From contig NVWB01000152.1 in the NCBI GenBank assembly GCA_002733575.1, positions 1 through 64,000 on the forward strand: DNA of 64,000 bases, read 5' to 3'. Source of the DNA: Blastopirellula sp. (GTDB taxonomy: Bacteria; Planctomycetota; Planctomycetia; Pirellulales; Pirellulaceae). This document shows positions 17,986-27,068 of the stretch, one piece after another. Position 1 is the first letter of the stretch, and the number at the start of each line of letters is the position of its first letter. The notes beneath the pieces are model-generated. The model had not been told where the DNA came from and ran no database searches. It saw only the letters and a program-made list of their open reading frames with translations. Position numbers and translations under genes: made by a program.

Positions 17986-19207
17986 TCACCGGCAGTTTTA
18001 GTAGAGAACGTAGCCCTAACATCTTTTTCCATTGAAGCTCTTTTTCAGGTACGGCTAAGTGCAATTTGGGGAATCTGGAGAACAGCTTTTCTAGTGCAAT
18101 TGCCATCTCTGCCCTGGCTAACTTGAGGCCCAAACAAACGTGGATTCCTGATCCAAATGCCAAGTGAGGATTTGGGTCTCGCAGTAAATTCAGTACTTCT
18201 GGCCGGTCAAACTTCTCAGGATCACAATTGGCGGCTGCCAACAGGGCGATGATGTAGTCGCCTTGTTGGATCGGTTGACCGTGGAACTCCATGTCCATTG
18301 CAGCAATTCGTGGTTTGGTCATTTGAACTGGAGTCAGAAACCGCAACAGTTCTTCGATGGCTAAATCAATGTTGCTCCAATTTGCTTGCAGCGCTTCGAG
18401 TTGGTCAGCATGTTGCAATAAAGTCCACACACTGCCGCTTAATGAATGCACGGTGGTTTCGTGCCCTGCAAACAGTAGCAGAAAGGCCATTGCCAATAGT
18501 TCATCTTCACTCAGTTGGTGTCCATCTTGTTCGGCGGAAACAAGTGACGAAAGCAAGCCTGGCACTGGGTTCACGCGGCACTTCTTGAACTGTTGTGTGA
18601 AGTACCCATTCATCTTCCACAGTTTCGGAATCATAGAGAGGAACGAAAAGATTGACCCACTATTCGTGATTCCTTGTGCCCAGCGAGAAAACATCGGGCG
18701 ATCTTCATCAGGCAGACCCATCAGTTCACAGATGATTGCCAGCGGAAACGGTCGGGCAAAATGTTCAATCAAGTCGACCGAACCTGATTGTTTAAACTTC
18801 AATTCAAGTTCGTCTAAAAACTGATCCACGATGGTTTCGATCCGAGGGCGAAACTCTTCGATGCTGTGCTGCATAAAAGCTTGCTCAACTAATCCACGCA
18901 GTCGTCGATGATCGGGTTCATCTTGCAGCAGCATGTTATTGGTTAGCACTTTGAGCGCTTTCGGCATCCACCATTTGATGCCAGCCACATTTTTCTTTCC
19001 ATTGCGAACTGCTTGCTGTGGAAACCGCTCATGATCGCGTAGCATATCTACCGCGGCATCATACGTGGTGGCCATCCAGACCCTGCCTATCAGCGGCAAC
19101 TTGGCCTGCACAATAGATCCGCAACTGCGCATCTCGGAAAAAACCGGAAACGGGTTCCGTTTGAATTCTGGCGAAACAAGATCAAACTTTTGGGCCTGCA
19201 TAATCAT
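17975..19207 (-). CDS. Cytochrome P450
   Basis: A soluble bacterial-type monooxygenase of 410 residues. The heme-binding loop FGSGIHVCLG has the thiolate Cys358, the I-helix is LLFAGHETT, and the K-helix ExxR is ELLR. It needs ferredoxin and reductase partners, none of which is nearby. The last bases overlap the frame of the decayed M24 peptidase, so the 3' junction may mark a past rearrangement. The gene lies downstream of ilvC, but a strong terminator at 19260-19296 separates them. Substrate unknown; it resembles the CYP107/CYP110-like soluble group only in general layout. Confidence 0.93.
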   Translation of the reverse strand: MIMQAQKFDLVSPEFKRNPFPVFSEMRSCGSIVQAKLPLIGRVWMATTYDAAVDMLRDHERFPQQAVRNGKKNVAGIKWWMPKALKVLTNNMLLQDEPDHRRLRGLVEQAFMQHSIEEFRPRIETIVDQFLDELELKFKQSGSVDLIEHFARPFPLAIICELMGLPDEDRPMFSRWAQGITNSGSIFSFLSMIPKLWKMNGYFTQQFKKCRVNPVPGLLSSLVSAEQDGHQLSEDELLAMAFLLLFAGHETTVHSLSGSVWTLLQHADQLEALQANWSNIDLAIEELLRFLTPVQMTKPRIAAMDMEFHGQPIQQGDYIIALLAAANCDPEKFDRPEVLNLLRDPNPHLAFGSGIHVCLGLKLARAEMAIALEKLFSRFPKLHLAVPEKELQWKKMLGLRSLLKLPVKLA

Positions 19208-19259
19208 ACCGTATTTAAAATCTTCTAGTTGCTAACACCCTTTCATTCTATCCATAAAA

Positions 19260-19296
19260 AAAACTCCAAGCGAGACCGGTTCTCGCTTGGAGTTTT
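19260..19296 (-). terminator. Rho-independent terminator of ilvC
   Basis: AAAACTCCAAGCGAGA (19260-19275) and TCTCGCTTGGAGTTTT (19281-19296) form a perfect 16-base stem with a five-base loop. Read on the minus strand it ends in a run of eight T. It lies between the ilvC stop and the P450 start and should isolate the two genes. Confidence 0.93.
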
Positions 19297-19323
19297 AAAT
19301 TGTTTTAGATGTAAGCGTGTGGC

Positions 19324-20328
19324 TTACACTTCTTTGGAATCGATCCAAGACATCATGCTGCGAAGTCGTTTGCCGACTTTTTCGACGCCATGTTCACGTT
19401 CAAGACGACGAACGGCTTTGAAACCAGCCGCGTTGGCTTTGTTTTCCAGAATCCATTCGCGAGCAAAATCGCCACGTTGGATTTCGGTCAAGATTTTCTT
19501 CATTTCTTTTTTGGTTTCGGCCGTGATGATACGAGGCCCACGGGTGTAATCGCCATACTCGGCGGTGTTTGACACACTGTATCGCATGTAGTTCAAACCG
19601 CCTTGGTAGAACAAGTCGACGATCAGCTTCAACTCGTGCATGCACTCGAAGTAAGCCATTTCTTCTTGGTAACCAGCTTCGACCAAAGTCTCGAAACCAG
19701 CTTTCACTAGTTCGCTCACGCCGCCGCACAAGACCACTTGTTCGCCGAATAGATCGGTTTCAGTCTCTTCTGCAAAAGTGGTTTCGATAACACCACCACG
19801 AGTTGCGCCGATTCCTTTGGCGTACGCCAAACCAGCTTGACGTGTTTTGTCACTGGCGCCTTCGCCGAGAGCGATCAAACCAGGAACACCGCCGCCTTTT
19901 TCGTATTCACTACGAACCAAGTGACCTGGGCCCTTGGGAGCTACCAACAGAGCATCTACTCCGGCAGGTGGTACAATTTGGCTAAAGTGGATATTGAAAC
20001 CGTGTGAGCACATTAAGATGTTGCCCGCTTCGATATTCGGTTCGATTTCGTTTTTGAAGAGATCGCCCTGTACTTCGTCAGGTAGCAACAAATTGATGAT
20101 GTCGGCCTTTTTCGAGGCTTCGGCGATCGACATTGGTTCAAAGCCATGGCTGATAGCCAAGTCGTAATTGGCACTACCAGGACGTTGCCCAATGATGACG
20201 TTACAGCCACTGTCTCGCAGGTTTTGTGCCTGGGCGTGACCTTGTGAGCCGTAGCCTAGGATGGCAATCGTTTTGTCTTTTAGAACCGAAAGATCGGCAT
20301 CGTTATCGTAATAAATCTTTGCAGCCAT
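19324..20328 (-). CDS. ilvC: Ketol-acid reductoisomerase
   Basis: Second common enzyme of branched-chain amino acid synthesis: it isomerises and reduces acetolactate or acetohydroxybutyrate with NADPH and magnesium. The 334-residue length is the class I form. The Rossmann motif is [34 protein letters not shown] and the EETDLFGEQ region carry conserved residues of this enzyme, and ends in the knotted helical domain ([17 protein letters not shown]). ATG 20328 has AGGA upstream. The gene follows ilvN on the same strand with a 160-base gap, and its terminator is at 19260-19296. No ilvB is present in the window. Confidence 0.98.
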   Translation of the reverse strand: MAAKIYYDNDADLSVLKDKTIAILGYGSQGHAQAQNLRDSGCNVIIGQRPGSANYDLAISHGFEPMSIAEASKKADIINLLLPDEVQGDLFKNEIEPNIEAGNILMCSHGFNIHFSQIVPPAGVDALLVAPKGPGHLVRSEYEKGGGVPGLIALGEGASDKTRQAGLAYAKGIGATRGGVIETTFAEETETDLFGEQVVLCGGVSELVKAGFETLVEAGYQEEMAYFECMHELKLIVDLFYQGGLNYMRYSVSNTAEYGDYTRGPRIITAETKKEMKKILTEIQRGDFAREWILENKANAAGFKAVRRLEREHGVEKVGKRLRSMMSWIDSKEV

Positions 20329-20440
20329 TTTGTTTTCCTGATTGTAGGGACGTTATCTGTCTTGTGAGCTATGAGCGGGAATGGTTTGAGGCATCCGAGC
20401 CAAAGAAGGTTGGGTACCCTTGAGAAGGCTCAAAGACCCT

Positions 20441-20460
20441 GAACGGCAACCAGGCCGTTC
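20441..20460 (-). other. Stem-loop in the ilvN-ilvC gap
   Basis: GAACGGC and GCCGTTC pair around a six-base loop. A second small hairpin TTGAG-AAGG-CTCAA lies at 20420-20433. Neither has a T-run on the minus strand, so they could regulate or process an ilvN-ilvC transcript rather than end it. I see no leader peptide rich in branched-chain codons. Confidence 0.35.
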
Positions 20461-20488
20461 GTTGTTGTCTTATTTCAGCGTTGAGGAT

Positions 20489-21001
20489 TTAGTGAGGGTC
20501 CACCATTTGGTCTTCGATGGAACAGCCACTGCGGACCATTGCGATTCTTCCGCTCCGCACGAGTTCACGAATTCCAAACTGACGCATCAGGTCAATAAAC
20601 GCTTCAATTTTGTTTTCCGTGCCAGAGATCTCGATAATCACCTCTTCGTTGCCGACATCAACAATGCGGCCACGAAAGATCGTAGTAAACTCGATGATTT
20701 CACTTCGAGTTCCGCCTGGTACAGCGGCAACCTTGATCAACATCAGGTCACGTTCGACAAAGTTTTGGGAACTAATATCCAACACTCGGACGACGGTGAC
20801 AATTTTTTCAAGCTGCTTGCGCACCTGCTCTAGTACCTGATCGTCTCCAACAAGTACGAAGGTCATCCGCGACAAATGAGGATCTTGTGTTTCCCCCACT
20901 GCAAGCGAATCGATATTGTAGCCGCGAGATGCCAGCATTCCAGAGATATGCGCGAGCACACCAGGAACATTCTGGACCACGGCTGAGAGCACATGACGCA
21001 T
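20489..21001 (-). CDS. ilvN: Acetolactate synthase small (regulatory) subunit
   Basis: Regulatory subunit that gives acetolactate synthase its valine sensitivity. The 170-residue protein from ATG 21001 (GGAGA six bases upstream) starts directly with the ACT domain, MRHVLSAVVQNVPGVLAHISGMLASRGYNID in two parts: the NxPGVLxxIsgmlasRgyNI core, then the C-terminal ALS_ss_C domain (FRGRIVDVGNEEVIIEISGT). Longer upstream starts would add 16 residues absent from relatives. It lies upstream of ilvC as in many ilvBNC operons, but the catalytic ilvB is missing here: the region just upstream is non-coding. The bacterial name ilvN/ilvH cannot be separated on sequence. Confidence 0.96.
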   Translation of the reverse strand: MRHVLSAVVQNVPGVLAHISGMLASRGYNIDSLAVGETQDPHLSRMTFVLVGDDQVLEQVRKQLEKIVTVVRVLDISSQNFVERDLMLIKVAAVPGGTRSEIIEFTTIFRGRIVDVGNEEVIIEISGTENKIEAFIDLMRQFGIRELVRSGRIAMVRSGCSIEDQMVDPH

Positions 21002-21226
21002 TGGTGTCTCCAGTTCGGTCAAGAATAAACTCGCATGATAATCGGCCACGATATAGGGAACAAGAGGCTCACCCAGCAGATTGTTTTAGCGAGGCATTGT
21101 GCCCTCTAAAATCGGGCGCAGCGGTGCTCTATCTGACCTACTTGATAGCGACACCGTAAAAACTCTCGATTATCTTCAATTCAGGCCCTGAATGACAAGG
21201 ATTTCTAGAAACTACATCTCTAGAAA

Positions 21227-21847
21227 CTACGAAGCCCAAACCTTCCACCAAGGACTCTTTTTTGCCTTAAACGGCTTATGCTTTGTGCAAACATTTTTGG
21301 CCCGATCAATCAGAGTTCCTTCTAATTTTGCACCTAGCATGTCTGCATCGGTGAAGTCCGCGTCATCGATCTTGGCGTTGGTTAAATTGGCATTCACTAA
21401 ATTGGCCCCACGCACATCGGCCCGGGTTAAATTCGCGTTCTCTAAATTACAGCGTAAATCGGCCATACTCAAATCTGCTTCAACACATCTCGCATTCGAG
21501 AGATCACACTCTTCCATTTTTGCATAACGCAACTTGGCTCGTGTTAAATTTGCATGGCTCAAGTTCGATCCAATCATCACGGCATCGGTCAGATTTGAGT
21601 CGGTTAGATTTGCATGAGAAAAATCGACCTCCTTCAGAGAAGCTCCTAAAAACGAAGCCCCTTCCAAGTCAGATTTATTAAAGATGCAACCATTCAGATT
21701 GTCGCTATCAAACACGCATTTCCGTAGAACAAGACCTGAAAAGTCGGCCCCTTTGAAGTTTTTGCCTACCAGTTTTTTGCCGGCTAATGAATCGGCTTCC
21801 CCTTCAAATAGTACTTCGCCTGTTTCTTTATGTTTAATTTGAATCAT
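21227..21847 (-). CDS. Pentapeptide repeat protein
   Basis: A protein of 206 residues. After a short N-terminus (MIQIKHKETGEVLFEGEADS) it consists of roughly 28 tandem five-residue repeats of the A(D/N)LXX type, for example GADFSGLVLRKCVFDSDNL and ANLTRAKLRYAKMEECDLSN. These build a right-handed quadrilateral beta helix. The C-terminus (CTKHKPFKAKKSPWWKVWAS) is basic and ends in tryptophan-rich residues. Functions in the family range from DNA mimicry (QnrA/MfpA) to membrane roles, and none can be chosen here. The gene stands alone between ilvN and a long gap. Confidence 0.93.
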   Translation of the reverse strand: MIQIKHKETGEVLFEGEADSLAGKKLVGKNFKGADFSGLVLRKCVFDSDNLNGCIFNKSDLEGASFLGASLKEVDFSHANLTDSNLTDAVMIGSNLSHANLTRAKLRYAKMEECDLSNARCVEADLSMADLRCNLENANLTRADVRGANLVNANLTNAKIDDADFTDADMLGAKLEGTLIDRAKNVCTKHKPFKAKKSPWWKVWAS

Positions 21848-22410
21848 CGTACCGTATTACTCCCAAGCTATACATTGACGTGTCGAATACATGAATTCAG
21901 TGCAGAAACGGACTTGATCGAATGACCGAGTCCGTTGGTATGTGGTCAGAAATAAATCTGGAATCAACGCTCCAACGATGGCCCTCAAAAGGAATGCTGA
22001 TTGTGATTCTGCACAGGTCCGGTTTCTAAAATAACACTTTTTATGGACATTCAAAATACCTGCTAAGTTCGCTTACCAGGCTTTACTCTAACTCTGCAAG
22101 TTATTCTCTGCTCAAAGTCTTCTGTTAAATGTTCGTTAGTTACTCGTTTATATTTACAAGCGTTTGTCAGCCTCTTATTCAAGCAACGCATCGCTTATGA
22201 CTGATCTGATTTTAACTGTTTTGGAGAGTCAAAAAAAGTGAATTCTGGATAAATAACCATAAATAACGACCCGTCTGGGTGGTTTGATGCCGCGGTTTAT
22301 TGCAAATTCGCATTTTTTAATCTCAAACGAATTCAATTATTTATATCCTGCAGCGTGGTTTCATATTTATTCTAGACGACCGGGCAGCCGTCTGGTTTCC
22401 ATGGAAGCCA

Positions 22411-22458
22411 CGATATCCCTTGGTTCAATTGCTGTCGAGATCGCAAAAAGGGATATCG
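22411..22458. other. Inverted repeat in the long gap upstream of scpA
   Basis: CGATATCCCTT (22411-22421) and AAGGGATATCG (22448-22458) are exact 11-base complements with a 26-base spacer, 122 bases before scpA. It could be an operator or a transcript stem. The whole gap 21848-22579 shows no convincing gene; a weak hairpin ACGGACT...AGTCCGT is at 21908-21935. I see nothing else in it. Confidence 0.5.
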
Positions 22459-22579
22459 CAAGGGCCTAGAATTCATTAGGATCGAAGCATCGCTGAAGCT
22501 TGAAAGTGAATCCGTTTTCTTACTCCGAAAGCTTCCACGATGAAATTCGGTGATTTCCCATCTCCTGCTGAGATTCAAT

Positions 22580-23359
22580 ATGAAGTTTCGTGTCGATATC
22601 GATAACTATCGCGGACCGCTTGATTTGCTGCTCTACCTGGTGCGCAAGCATGAGCTCGATATTTGCGATATTCCAATTGCATTAGTGACCGAGCAATATG
22701 TCGTCTATCTCGATATTTTGAAAGAATTAGATATCGACGCCGTGGGTGACTTCCTAGAAATGTCGAGCATCTTGATCGAAATCAAATCGAAGATGTTACT
22801 CCCTTCGACGGTTGTTGACGAAGAAGTGCTGGAAGACCCTCGCGAGCAACTGGTAGAACGCCTGCTGGAATACAAGCGGTTTAAAGATGCTGCGAGCCTC
22901 CTAGAAGACCAAGGCCGTAAATGGCAGCAGCGGCACACACGTCAAACCGATGACTTGCCGCCCCGCCGTATCAAGCCAGCCGATCAGCCGATTCACGAAG
23001 TGGAACTGTGGGACTTGGTCAGTGCGTTGACGCGAATTGTCCGAGACAACAACGCCGTTCAGCCAACGAACATTGTTTATGACGAAACACCGATCAAAGT
23101 CTACATGCAGCAGATACACCAAAAAATCAGTGAGCAAGGCCAGATATTTTTTACCGAGATGTTTTCAAGCTCAATGCACAAGTCGGCAATTATTGGTGTG
23201 TTCTTAGCCGTGTTAGAATTGGTTCGCCATCATTCCGTTCTCGCAGAACAGGTTGAAATGCACAGTGACATTCGCTTAACCGCAGGCGATGATTTCAAGA
23301 AAGACATGCACTTTGAAGGTGTCGACGATTACCAGCATGGTGCTATCGAAGCAGATTAG
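22580..23359 (+). CDS. scpA: Segregation and condensation protein A
   Basis: Kleisin subunit of the bacterial SMC-ScpAB condensin, which compacts and segregates the chromosome. It has 259 residues from ATG 22580, which gives the conserved start FRVDIDNYRGPLDLLLYLVR; ATGs further upstream would not. The N-terminal helical bundle (EMSSILIEIKSKMLLP) binds the SMC neck and the C-terminal winged helix (FTEMFSSSMHKSAIIGVFLAVLELVR) binds the cap. The linker between is long. No scpB or smc is present in the window. The gene is followed after 94 bases by a hydrolase gene on the same strand. Confidence 0.94.
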   Translation: MKFRVDIDNYRGPLDLLLYLVRKHELDICDIPIALVTEQYVVYLDILKELDIDAVGDFLEMSSILIEIKSKMLLPSTVVDEEVLEDPREQLVERLLEYKRFKDAASLLEDQGRKWQQRHTRQTDDLPPRRIKPADQPIHEVELWDLVSALTRIVRDNNAVQPTNIVYDETPIKVYMQQIHQKISEQGQIFFTEMFSSSMHKSAIIGVFLAVLELVRHHSVLAEQVEMHSDIRLTAGDDFKKDMHFEGVDDYQHGAIEAD

Positions 23360-23453
23360 CTAAAACCAAGTGAACTTTTGCGGCCCTGTTGTTTCTGATA
23401 AGAACCCTAATAAACAATTAAACCTATTCACCTTTTATTCTATTACTAACACC

Positions 23454-24293
23454 ATGCCAAATAACGCTCCAGTCAAACAACTGGAACATAAAGACCTTAC
23501 CATCCAAGGCTATTCCAAAGCGGCGGTGCAAACCTATTGGCGAATCCCTGAAATGAAACTAGGGTTCGACCTGGGTCTTTCACCCTGGGATTTCATGGGC
23601 ACACCCACCTGGTTCATCTCGCACGCACATTTAGATCACATTGCCGCACTGCCGGTCTATGTCTCGCGTCGGCGCATGATGAAGATGGAACCCCCAACCA
23701 TCTACTTGCCTGAAAGCACAGTCGATGCCGCACAACAAGTGCTCGATGCGTTTACTCGGCTTGATCGTGGAAGCATGCCTTGCAGTTTGGTGCCGGTGGC
23801 CGCTGGAGATGAAATCGAAGTCTCGCGTGAGCTAGTCGTCACTGTGCATGAAACCAAACACACAATTCCTTCGCTCGGATATGTGGTCTGGCAGCGTCGG
23901 CGTAAACTCAAGCCAGAGTTTCAAGAATTGCCAGGCGAACAAATCCGCGATCTGCGTCTCTCAGGCACAGAAGTCACCGTGGAACATCGACATCCCAAAC
24001 TGGCCTACTTGGGCGATAGCCGACCCGAAGGACTCGATAACAATCCGGTCTTTTTTGAAGCCGATGTGTTGATCATGGAGATCACCTTCTTTGCGCCCGA
24101 TCATCGCCGAGACAAAATCCACAAGCTGGGTCACATTCATCTCGACGATGTGGTGGAGCGTAAAGATAAGTTTAAAAATCAGCGAATTATCGCATCGCAC
24201 TTTAGTTCGCGTTATACCAATCACCAGATTCGACAATATGTGAAGGCCCAGTTGCCAGACATGCTCGATGACCGTTTGTATCTCTGGATGTGA
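23454..24293 (+). CDS. Metallo-beta-lactamase fold hydrolase, RNase Z-like
   Basis: A protein of 279 residues with the zinc motif HAHLDH at 57-62, preceded by the strand TPTWFIS. Other ligand regions are HETKHT, LGDSRPEG and the final GHIHLDDVV/ASHFSSRY, matching RNase Z/ElaC-like proteins rather than beta-lactamases. ATG 23454 is used; upstream residues look non-coding. An intramolecular tRNA 3'-end or other phosphodiesterase activity is possible. It begins 94 bases after scpA and ends 8 bases before hemW, suggesting a scpA-hydrolase-hemW transcript. Exact function is uncertain because the RNase Z exosite arm was not seen. Confidence 0.82.
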   Translation: MPNNAPVKQLEHKDLTIQGYSKAAVQTYWRIPEMKLGFDLGLSPWDFMGTPTWFISHAHLDHIAALPVYVSRRRMMKMEPPTIYLPESTVDAAQQVLDAFTRLDRGSMPCSLVPVAAGDEIEVSRELVVTVHETKHTIPSLGYVVWQRRRKLKPEFQELPGEQIRDLRLSGTEVTVEHRHPKLAYLGDSRPEGLDNNPVFFEADVLIMEITFFAPDHRRDKIHKLGHIHLDDVVERKDKFKNQRIIASHFSSRYTNHQIRQYVKAQLPDMLDDRLYLWM

Positions 24294-24301
24294 TTTCGCC
24301 G

Positions 24302-25429
24302 ATGACTTCAACACCTCGTAGTTTGTATATCCACATCCCGTTTTGTCGGCATCGGTGTGGGTACTGCAACTTCACATTGGTAGCAGGCAGAGATGATCTG
24401 ATCCATGCGTATCTAGACGCCCTGGAAATTGAAATTGGTCAGCGAGAGTCGCCGCTTGAATTAGACACCCTCTTCTTCGGCGGCGGCACTCCCAGCCATT
24501 TGAATCTTCAGCAGTTAGAGCGTTTGTTTCAAATCATTCGCCAGTCGTTTCATTGGAACCAGCAGAGCGAAGTCAGTCTCGAAGCGAACCCGATTGATAT
24601 CACCGCAGACAAAGTGGCCCTATTGAGTTCACTCGGCGTGAATCGCGTGAGCCTTGGGGTTCAATCGTTCAACGATGAAAAGCTCAAAACACTAGAACGC
24701 GATCACGATCAAGCAGTGGCCATCAATGCGGTCAATCTATTACGCCCTGCCATGCACAGCGTCTCAGTCGATTTGATTTTTGCCACACCGAATGAAACAC
24801 TTGCAACTTGGAAAAACGATCTAGAGACCGCCACTTCGTTCGATGTCAATCATGTTTCTACCTATGGGCTGACCTTTGAAAAAGGAACCGCGTTTTGGAG
24901 TCGCTTGCTGCGTAGTGAATTGAACGAGGCGGAAGAAGAGTTGCAGCGAGACATGTACCTACTGGGCATCGACCATTTAACTTCGCACTCGCTTCAACAT
25001 TATGAAGTATCCAATTTTGCCAAACCTGGCTTTCAATGTCGACACAACGAAGCCTATTGGTTAGGGCATCCCTACTTTGCCTACGGTGCCGGAGCGGCCC
25101 GCTATGTAGAAGGAAAAAGAGAAACCAACCACCGCAGCACCACCACGTACATCAAAAAAGTGATGGCCGGCGAGAGCCCTACTGCGGAAAGCGAAACGCT
25201 CGACCCTGAATCGCTGGCCCGAGAACGTCTGGTCTTTGGGCTGCGAAGAATGCAGGGAATTGAACTGACAGATTTCCAACAACAAACCGGCTACCAAGTG
25301 CAGGAATTGATTCAGCGCAAACTGGAACAATACCTCGAAGCCAAGCTGCTAGAGATCGAACAAAATCACCTGCGACTCACTCGCGCAGGGCTGCTAGTTA
25401 GTGATAGTATCTGGCCTGATTTCTTGTGA
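24302..25429 (+). CDS. hemW: Radical SAM protein, HemW/coproporphyrinogen III oxidase-like
   Basis: A 375-residue protein with the radical SAM 4Fe-4S cluster motif C15-X3-C19-X2-C22 (FCRHRCGYC), then FFGGGTPSHL and the EANP strand typical of HemW/HemN. HemW relatives are now thought to be heme chaperones more often than coproporphyrinogen dehydrogenases, and length and short N-terminus fit HemW. ATG 24302 is chosen over GTG 24290, which overlaps the previous stop. The C-terminal domain (ERLVFGLRRMQGIELTDFQQ) matches the family. Probably cotranscribed with the hydrolase. Confidence 0.9.
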   Translation: MTSTPRSLYIHIPFCRHRCGYCNFTLVAGRDDLIHAYLDALEIEIGQRESPLELDTLFFGGGTPSHLNLQQLERLFQIIRQSFHWNQQSEVSLEANPIDITADKVALLSSLGVNRVSLGVQSFNDEKLKTLERDHDQAVAINAVNLLRPAMHSVSVDLIFATPNETLATWKNDLETATSFDVNHVSTYGLTFEKGTAFWSRLLRSELNEAEEELQRDMYLLGIDHLTSHSLQHYEVSNFAKPGFQCRHNEAYWLGHPYFAYGAGAARYVEGKRETNHRSTTTYIKKVMAGESPTAESETLDPESLARERLVFGLRRMQGIELTDFQQQTGYQVQELIQRKLEQYLEAKLLEIEQNHLRLTRAGLLVSDSIWPDFL

Positions 25430-25444
25430 GACACAGCATCGGGT

Positions 25445-25580
25445 AACACCGCCGACGATTTTTGAAGTTGCGTGGTCCTTAATTTGGGGTGGCCGCGATG
25501 TTGGTTTTGGAGAACGCTGGCCACTCATTTACGCATATTCAAAACGACGTCGGGGTCGACTCTAGTCGATCAGAGGTAGC
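25445..25580 (-). repeat. Dispersed repeat, copy B1 (inverted)
   Basis: Reverse complement of this stretch matches copy A at 55-165 nearly base for base (CTCTGATCGACTAG, CCCCGACGTCGTTTTGAATATG, and the CAACTTC end; single-base changes such as TAGAG for TAGCG). It lies head to head with copy B2. No long open frame with family resemblance was found. Confidence 0.75.
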
Positions 25581-25589
25581 AACTAAGTT

Positions 25590-25765
25590 CGCCGAGCGAT
25601 GAGCGAGGATGAAGAACGAAGGCGGTAGTAAGTGAAACACTGTCCGCTGTAACCTCTGATGGCCTACGGCCACACCGACGACGTTCCGAATACGTTTGAT
25701 CCCGATGCAAAGCCAACTCCGGAATCGTCATCGCTGCCACCCAAGATTTGAATCCTCGCAACTTC
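25590..25765 (+). repeat. Dispersed repeat, copy B2 (direct)
   Basis: The first 40 bases equal 1-40 of the window. The rest (CTCTGATGGCC, CACCGACGACGTTCCGAATACG, CCACCC end) shows a diverged version of the same element and is closer to 40928-41030. Together B1 and B2 fill the gap 25430-25803; only the LRR promoter remains beyond them. Confidence 0.75.
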
Positions 25766-25803
25766 AAGAGAGGCAAGACAGGAGTCACAAAGAGGGAAAA
25801 GAT

Positions 25804-25831
25804 TTGACACGGCAGGGGGTAATGTTAAACT
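25804..25831 (+). promoter_or_regulatory. Sigma-70-like promoter of the first LRR gene
   Basis: Perfect -35 box TTGACA (25804-25809), 16-base spacer, and TAAACT (25826-25831), a four-of-six match to TATAAT. It is 55 bases upstream of the LRR lipoprotein start and faces it, with no other open frame between. I regard the -35 as convincing and the -10 as likely. Confidence 0.6.
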
Positions 25832-25886
25832 GTGAGGCATTGAGAACCTAAATCGGTTCTAGCTCAATCCAAACAAAGGCCCAATC

Positions 25887-27068
25887 ATGAAACCGTTTCT
25901 CGCTTTAGTGCTTCCACTCGTTCTACTCTTCTGCGGGTGCGGGACTGAGTCTATACCCTCCGCGAAGAAAACGTCTACACCTACCGCACAGAAATCGTCT
26001 CCACCTGCCACTCCAATAACGCCTGCGTCCACCGCCAAGGAGCCGGCTGCCCCAGCCATCAAGGAAATGTCTACACCTGCCCCCCAGGAATCGTTGTCAC
26101 CATCAGAACTGGCTGACGCAATCGCGGAAATCAAAAAGCTAGGCGGCTGGGTCTCACTCAATAAATCAGGTGAGGTGATTCGAGTCAATCTCAACCACAG
26201 CGACTCGAAACTCACGGATTCTGGATTGGAAAACCTGAAAGGCCTAACCAGTCTGAATCACCTGAGCCTTATAAGTTCGAAGATCACGGATGCCGGGCTG
26301 GAGCACTTGCAAGGCCTGGCCAGTCTGAATATCCTGCACCTCAACTGCAGGCAGATAACGGATGCCGGATTGGAACAACTGAAAGGCCTGACCAGTCTGA
26401 CGCAGCTCGATCTCTCTAGCCAGAAAATCACGGACGGAGGACTGAAACACCTAAATGGCCTGACCAATCTGATAGGGCTCGACCTCCGCAGTAAGCAGAT
26501 CACGGATGCCGGGCTGGAGCACCTCAAAGGCCTGACCAGTCTGGCAGTCCTCCACCTCCACAGTCAGCAGATCACGGATGCCGGACTGGAACATCTGAAA
26601 GGCCTTACCAGTCTAACATTTCTTGGCCTTAGTGGCCCGGAAATCACAGGCGCTGGACTGGAACGCCAACTGAAAGGCTTGACCAGTCTGAAAATGCTCG
26701 GCCTCATGAGTACACAGATCACGGATACCGGGCTGGAGCACCTGAAAGGCCTAACCGGTCTGACATACCTCTACCTCGACAGTCCGCAGATCACGGATGC
26801 CGGGCTAGAACATCTGAAAGTCTTGACCAGTCTGACACAGCTCTTCATCAGCGGCCCGAAAATCACGGACGCTGGGCTGGAGCATCTGAAGGGCTTGACC
26901 AGTCTGACACTGCTTATCCTTAATTGTCCGAAAATCACGGATGCCGGGTTGGAATATCTGAAAGGCCTTACCAGTCTGACAGTCCTGGGCCTCAGCGACA
27001 CTCAAATCACGGATGCCGGAGTGTCAGAACTCAAGGCAGCTCTTCCCAAATGTATGGTAAGCAAATAA
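25887..27068 (+). CDS. Leucine-rich-repeat lipoprotein, paralog 1
   Basis: A protein of 393 residues. MKPFLALVLPLVLLFCGCG is a lipoprotein signal with the lipobox cysteine at 16 or 18. A threonine/proline-rich linker (about 20-75) and a short domain EIKKLGGWVSLNKSGEV follow. Then about 12 leucine-rich repeats of 24 residues with the consensus ITDAGLEHLKGLTSLxxLxL run to the end (AALPKC). Such surface LRR proteins bind protein or carbohydrate ligands, but the ligand is unknown. It is the first of three tandem duplicates sharing leader and trailer sequence, and has its own promoter. One repeat (GLERQLKGL) carries a small insertion. Confidence 0.93.
   Translation: MKPFLALVLPLVLLFCGCGTESIPSAKKTSTPTAQKSSPPATPITPASTAKEPAAPAIKEMSTPAPQESLSPSELADAIAEIKKLGGWVSLNKSGEVIRVNLNHSDSKLTDSGLENLKGLTSLNHLSLISSKITDAGLEHLQGLASLNILHLNCRQITDAGLEQLKGLTSLTQLDLSSQKITDGGLKHLNGLTNLIGLDLRSKQITDAGLEHLKGLTSLAVLHLHSQQITDAGLEHLKGLTSLTFLGLSGPEITGAGLERQLKGLTSLKMLGLMSTQITDTGLEHLKGLTGLTYLYLDSPQITDAGLEHLKVLTSLTQLFISGPKITDAGLEHLKGLTSLTLLILNCPKITDAGLEYLKGLTSLTVLGLSDTQITDAGVSELKAALPKCMVSK

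Noticed and set aside
19324-21001. A missing ilvB as a sign of a broken ilv operon
   Set aside because: ilvN and ilvC are intact, and ilvB is often encoded elsewhere in planctomycetes, so absence here is not evidence of decay.
21192-21527. Plus-strand frame antisense to the pentapeptide-repeat gene
   Set aside because: It mirrors the repeated codons of the minus-strand gene.
22284-22469. Plus-strand frame of 61 codons upstream of scpA
   Set aside because: No ribosome site or family, and it covers the inverted repeat at 22411-22458; probably chance.
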